Source of the DNA: an uncultured Eubacteriales bacterium
GTDB lineage: Bacteria; Bacillota; Clostridia; Christensenellales; UMGS416
Assembly (NCBI GenBank): GCA_900542005.1
Contig: UQLW01000040.1
Coordinates: 1 to 24,040, forward strand
Direction: 5' to 3'
Length of the DNA stretch: 24,040 nucleotides
In this document: positions 22,098 through 24,040 of the stretch, piece after piece
How the letters are laid out: every line of letters starts with the position of its first letter
Numbering within the stretch: position 1 is the stretch's first letter
Notes under the pieces: generated by a model
What the model saw: the letters and a program-made list of their open reading frames with translations, nothing else
Told to the model about the DNA's origin: nothing
Databases searched by the model: none
Position numbers and translations under genes: made by a program

Positions 22098-22913
22098 ATG
22101 TATCACTGGAGGAATTTCCCGGAGAAGCATCCTGTCCTGCTGTGGGATGAGACGCCGGGATGGGTGGAGGGGCCCGACCAGGATCCCCCCTCGCTGACCC
22201 CCTATCTGGCGGAGGGGGCCCGGGGCGCGGTGGTGGTGTGCCCCGGCGGCGGTTATACCATGAAGGCCTCCCATGAGGCCGAGGATATCGCCGTGATGTA
22301 TCAGGCCGCGGGCATCAGCGCCTTTGTGCTCAACTACCGGGTGGCCCCTTACCAGCACCCATGGCCCCTGCGGGACGTACGGCGCGCCATCAGCCATGTG
22401 CGCTATTACAGCGGCAAATATGGGCTGCCTCAGGGCGCGCCGGTGGCGGTGTGTGGTTTCTCGGCGGGCGGGCATCTGGCCAGCTGCGCGGCGACGCTCT
22501 ATGACAGGCCGGATTTTACCCCCCTGGACGAGGTGGACAAAACCAGCAACCGGCCGGACGCCGCCATCCTGTGCTATCCGGTGATTTCGCTGGTTTCCGA
22601 CCGGCGGCACTTCGGCTCCCGGATCAACCTGGTGGGCGAGGACGCGCCCCAGGAGCTGGTGGAGCTGCTCTCCGGCGAGCTGCAGGTGCGGCCCGATGCG
22701 CCGCCCATGTTCCTGTGGCATACGGCGGACGACGAGACGGTGCCGGTGGAAAACTCGCTGATGATGGCGCAATCGCTGTGCAAGCAAAAAATCCCCTTTG
22801 AGCTGCATATATTCCCCCATGGGCGGCATGGCCTGGGCCTTGCGCCCGAGCAGCCGGAGGTGGCCGTATGGGCCGCCCTCTCCGTCAGCTTTTTACAGAA
22901 ACTGGGCTTTTAA
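22098..22913 (+). CDS. Alpha/beta-hydrolase, acetylesterase-like
   Basis: The 271-residue protein has the oxyanion-hole motif CPGGGY (48-53), nucleophile elbow GFSAGGH (120-126, Ser122), acid in HTADDETVP (208-216, Asp211/Asp212) and catalytic His244 in GRHGLGL. The order and size fit BD-FAE/acetylxylan-esterase-like enzymes, which remove acyl groups from plant sugars, though many relatives act on other esters. No signal peptide is present, so it would act on imported, acylated oligosaccharides or sugars in the cytoplasm. Start ATG 22098 has AAGGAGG 10 bases upstream and lies 15 bases after the phosphatase stop, in the same operon. Confidence 0.9.
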   Translation: MYHWRNFPEKHPVLLWDETPGWVEGPDQDPPSLTPYLAEGARGAVVVCPGGGYTMKASHEAEDIAVMYQAAGISAFVLNYRVAPYQHPWPLRDVRRAISHVRYYSGKYGLPQGAPVAVCGFSAGGHLASCAATLYDRPDFTPLDEVDKTSNRPDAAILCYPVISLVSDRRHFGSRINLVGEDAPQELVELLSGELQVRPDAPPMFLWHTADDETVPVENSLMMAQSLCKQKIPFELHIFPHGRHGLGLAPEQPEVAVWAALSVSFLQKLGF

Positions 22914-22925
22914 GGAGGCGTTGAC

Positions 22926-24040
22926 ATGCAATACCCCATTACCGTTTCGACCCCCAGCCGCATCTGCCTGTTTGGCGAGCACCAGGACTATCTTGGCCTG
23001 GAGGTGATCGCCCTGGCCATCGACCTGCGCTTTACGGCGCGGATTTCCCCCCGCGAGGATAAGAAGGTCGTGATCCGCATCCGCGACGAGAAGCTGGGCG
23101 CGCTGAATGTGACCAACGACCAGGGCCTGTATGAGCAATATGTGGTCGATATGGAAAAGCCTATCGTCTACGAGAACAAACGGGACTATATGAAAAGCTG
23201 CGTGAACCTGCTCATGAAGCGGGGGATCCTGGGCGAGCGTGGCTTTGACGTGGTGATGGATTCGACGATCCCCATCGGGAAGGGCATGTGCTCCTCCACC
23301 ACCATGATTATGGCGCTGCTGCGGGCGCTGATTGAAGGCGCGGGCAGCGACTTTGCCAAGGATCTGGGCGCGCTCAGCGAGCTGGGCTTTGACGCGGAGG
23401 TGGCCGAATTCGGAGAGCCCGGCGGTAAGATGGATCACTATACCTCGGCGCTGGGCGGCATGGTGCACCTGGATTTCTCCGACGGCTGCCGGGCCAACCG
23501 GCTGCCGCTGACCCCGCCCGGACGGTTTATCCTTTTTGATTCCCTGCGGGATAAGGACACCATCCGGGTGCTGCGGGAGGCCAAGGAGCCGGTGGTCTCC
23601 GCCCTGGATGAGTTGAAGGATAAGGGAATCCGCTCCATCCGCGACTTCTATGCCGACCCGGCGCGGCTGGAGCTGGCCCAGGGCCTTGATGAGTTCAGGC
23701 GCAAAAAGCTGATGGCCAGCTGCGATAACTATGCCATTTTGCGGGAGGCGCTGTGGATGCTCTACGCCCGGCCCTTCGACCCGGTGCGCTTTGGCCAGCT
23801 CATTTCTGCCCATCATGCGAATTTGCGGGACGGGCTGGGGATTTCCACGCCGGAGATCGAACAGATCCTGCAGACCGCCATGGCAAACGGCGCCTATGGC
23901 GGAAAGGTGAACGGCTCCGGCGGCGGCGGGTGCTGCTACGTTTACTGCGCCACTGAGGACGCTGAGAAAATCCTCCGGGCGGTAGAGGCACAGGGCTATC
24001 CCGGCCACATCCTCAAGGGCGATAAGGGCAATTGCGTGGA
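22926..24040 (+). CDS. GHMP-family sugar kinase, galactokinase-like (3' end outside window)
   Basis: The frame is open from ATG 22926 (AAGGAGG, 7-base spacing) to the window end, 371 codons without a stop. All three GHMP motifs are present. PSRICLFGEHQDYLG (10-24) matches the galactokinase sugar-binding signature (GEHTDY). PIGKGMCSSTT (116-126) is the ATP-binding loop, with Lys-Gly-Met-Cys where PxGAGLSS is usual. VNGSGGGGCCYV (328-339) is motif 3. GGKMDHY (166-172, Asp170) is a likely catalytic Asp. It would phosphorylate a sugar at C1 or a related hydroxyl. The altered motif 2 and lack of a GalT neighbour argue against plain galactose. It lies 12 bases after the esterase gene in the same operon. 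The length is close to complete. Confidence 0.88.
   Translation, partial: MQYPITVSTPSRICLFGEHQDYLGLEVIALAIDLRFTARISPREDKKVVIRIRDEKLGALNVTNDQGLYEQYVVDMEKPIVYENKRDYMKSCVNLLMKRGILGERGFDVVMDSTIPIGKGMCSSTTMIMALLRALIEGAGSDFAKDLGALSELGFDAEVAEFGEPGGKMDHYTSALGGMVHLDFSDGCRANRLPLTPPGRFILFDSLRDKDTIRVLREAKEPVVSALDELKDKGIRSIRDFYADPARLELAQGLDEFRRKKLMASCDNYAILREALWMLYARPFDPVRFGQLISAHHANLRDGLGISTPEIEQILQTAMANGAYGGKVNGSGGGGCCYVYCATEDAEKILRAVEAQGYPGHILKGDKGNCV

Overview
The window is GC-rich (about 60% by eye) and densely coded. It has AGGAGG-type ribosome binding sites, several TTG starts, sigma-A type promoters with 17-bp spacers, U-tract terminators and a CcpA-type cre-like site. Together with the gene content (MMPL exporter with a YhgE-like secreted partner, MacB-type ABC operon, zinc-finger anti-sigma with DUF4349, AraM) this points to a high-GC member of the Firmicutes/Clostridia, probably gut-associated. 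The genus cannot be fixed from the sequence.

Layout. (1) 33-5062: a TetR-family regulator faces an operon of an MMPL/RND-type exporter and a large secreted coiled-coil protein. The divergent intergenic region carries four copies of a 15-bp palindrome, one inside the sigma-A promoter of the exporter and one at its start point. (2) 5083-7177: leftward genes for a PRPP synthetase-family protein and a creatininase-family metallohydrolase, each with its own promoter. (3) 7386-13577: an ABC efflux operon in the order adaptor, ATPase, MacB-like permease, second adaptor. The second adaptor is a paralogue of the first, enlarged by an N-terminal three-helix membrane domain and a long central insert with an EPTTPA repeat. 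(4) 13578-14110: a leftward tRNA-Leu(CAA) with promoter and terminators. (5) 14163-15991: an ECF sigma factor followed by a zinc-finger anti-sigma protein fused to a DUF4349 sensor-like domain. (6) 16201-17369: an AT-rich islet with one DUF3788-DUF3795 gene behind a strong promoter whose spacer is a perfect 14-bp palindrome. A GC-rich nested stem-loop lies just upstream. (7) 17420-18592: a cytoplasmic serine hydrolase of the beta-lactamase/esterase type. (8) 18676-24040: a divergent sugar-type module. A Gfo/Idh/MocA dehydrogenase faces AraM-like sn-glycerol-1-phosphate dehydrogenase, a HAD-IIA phosphatase, an alpha/beta-hydrolase and a GHMP kinase that runs off the window. A cre-like site covers the promoter of the dehydrogenase.

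How the genes work together. Regions 1, 3 and 5 are envelope functions: two export machines and a trans-envelope stress circuit. Region 8 reads as a catabolic module (dehydrogenases, phosphatase, esterase, sugar kinase) under carbon control. AraM next to a NagD/AraL-type phosphatase recalls araL-araM of the Bacillus subtilis arabinose operon, but no arabinose enzymes are visible here, so the substrate is open.
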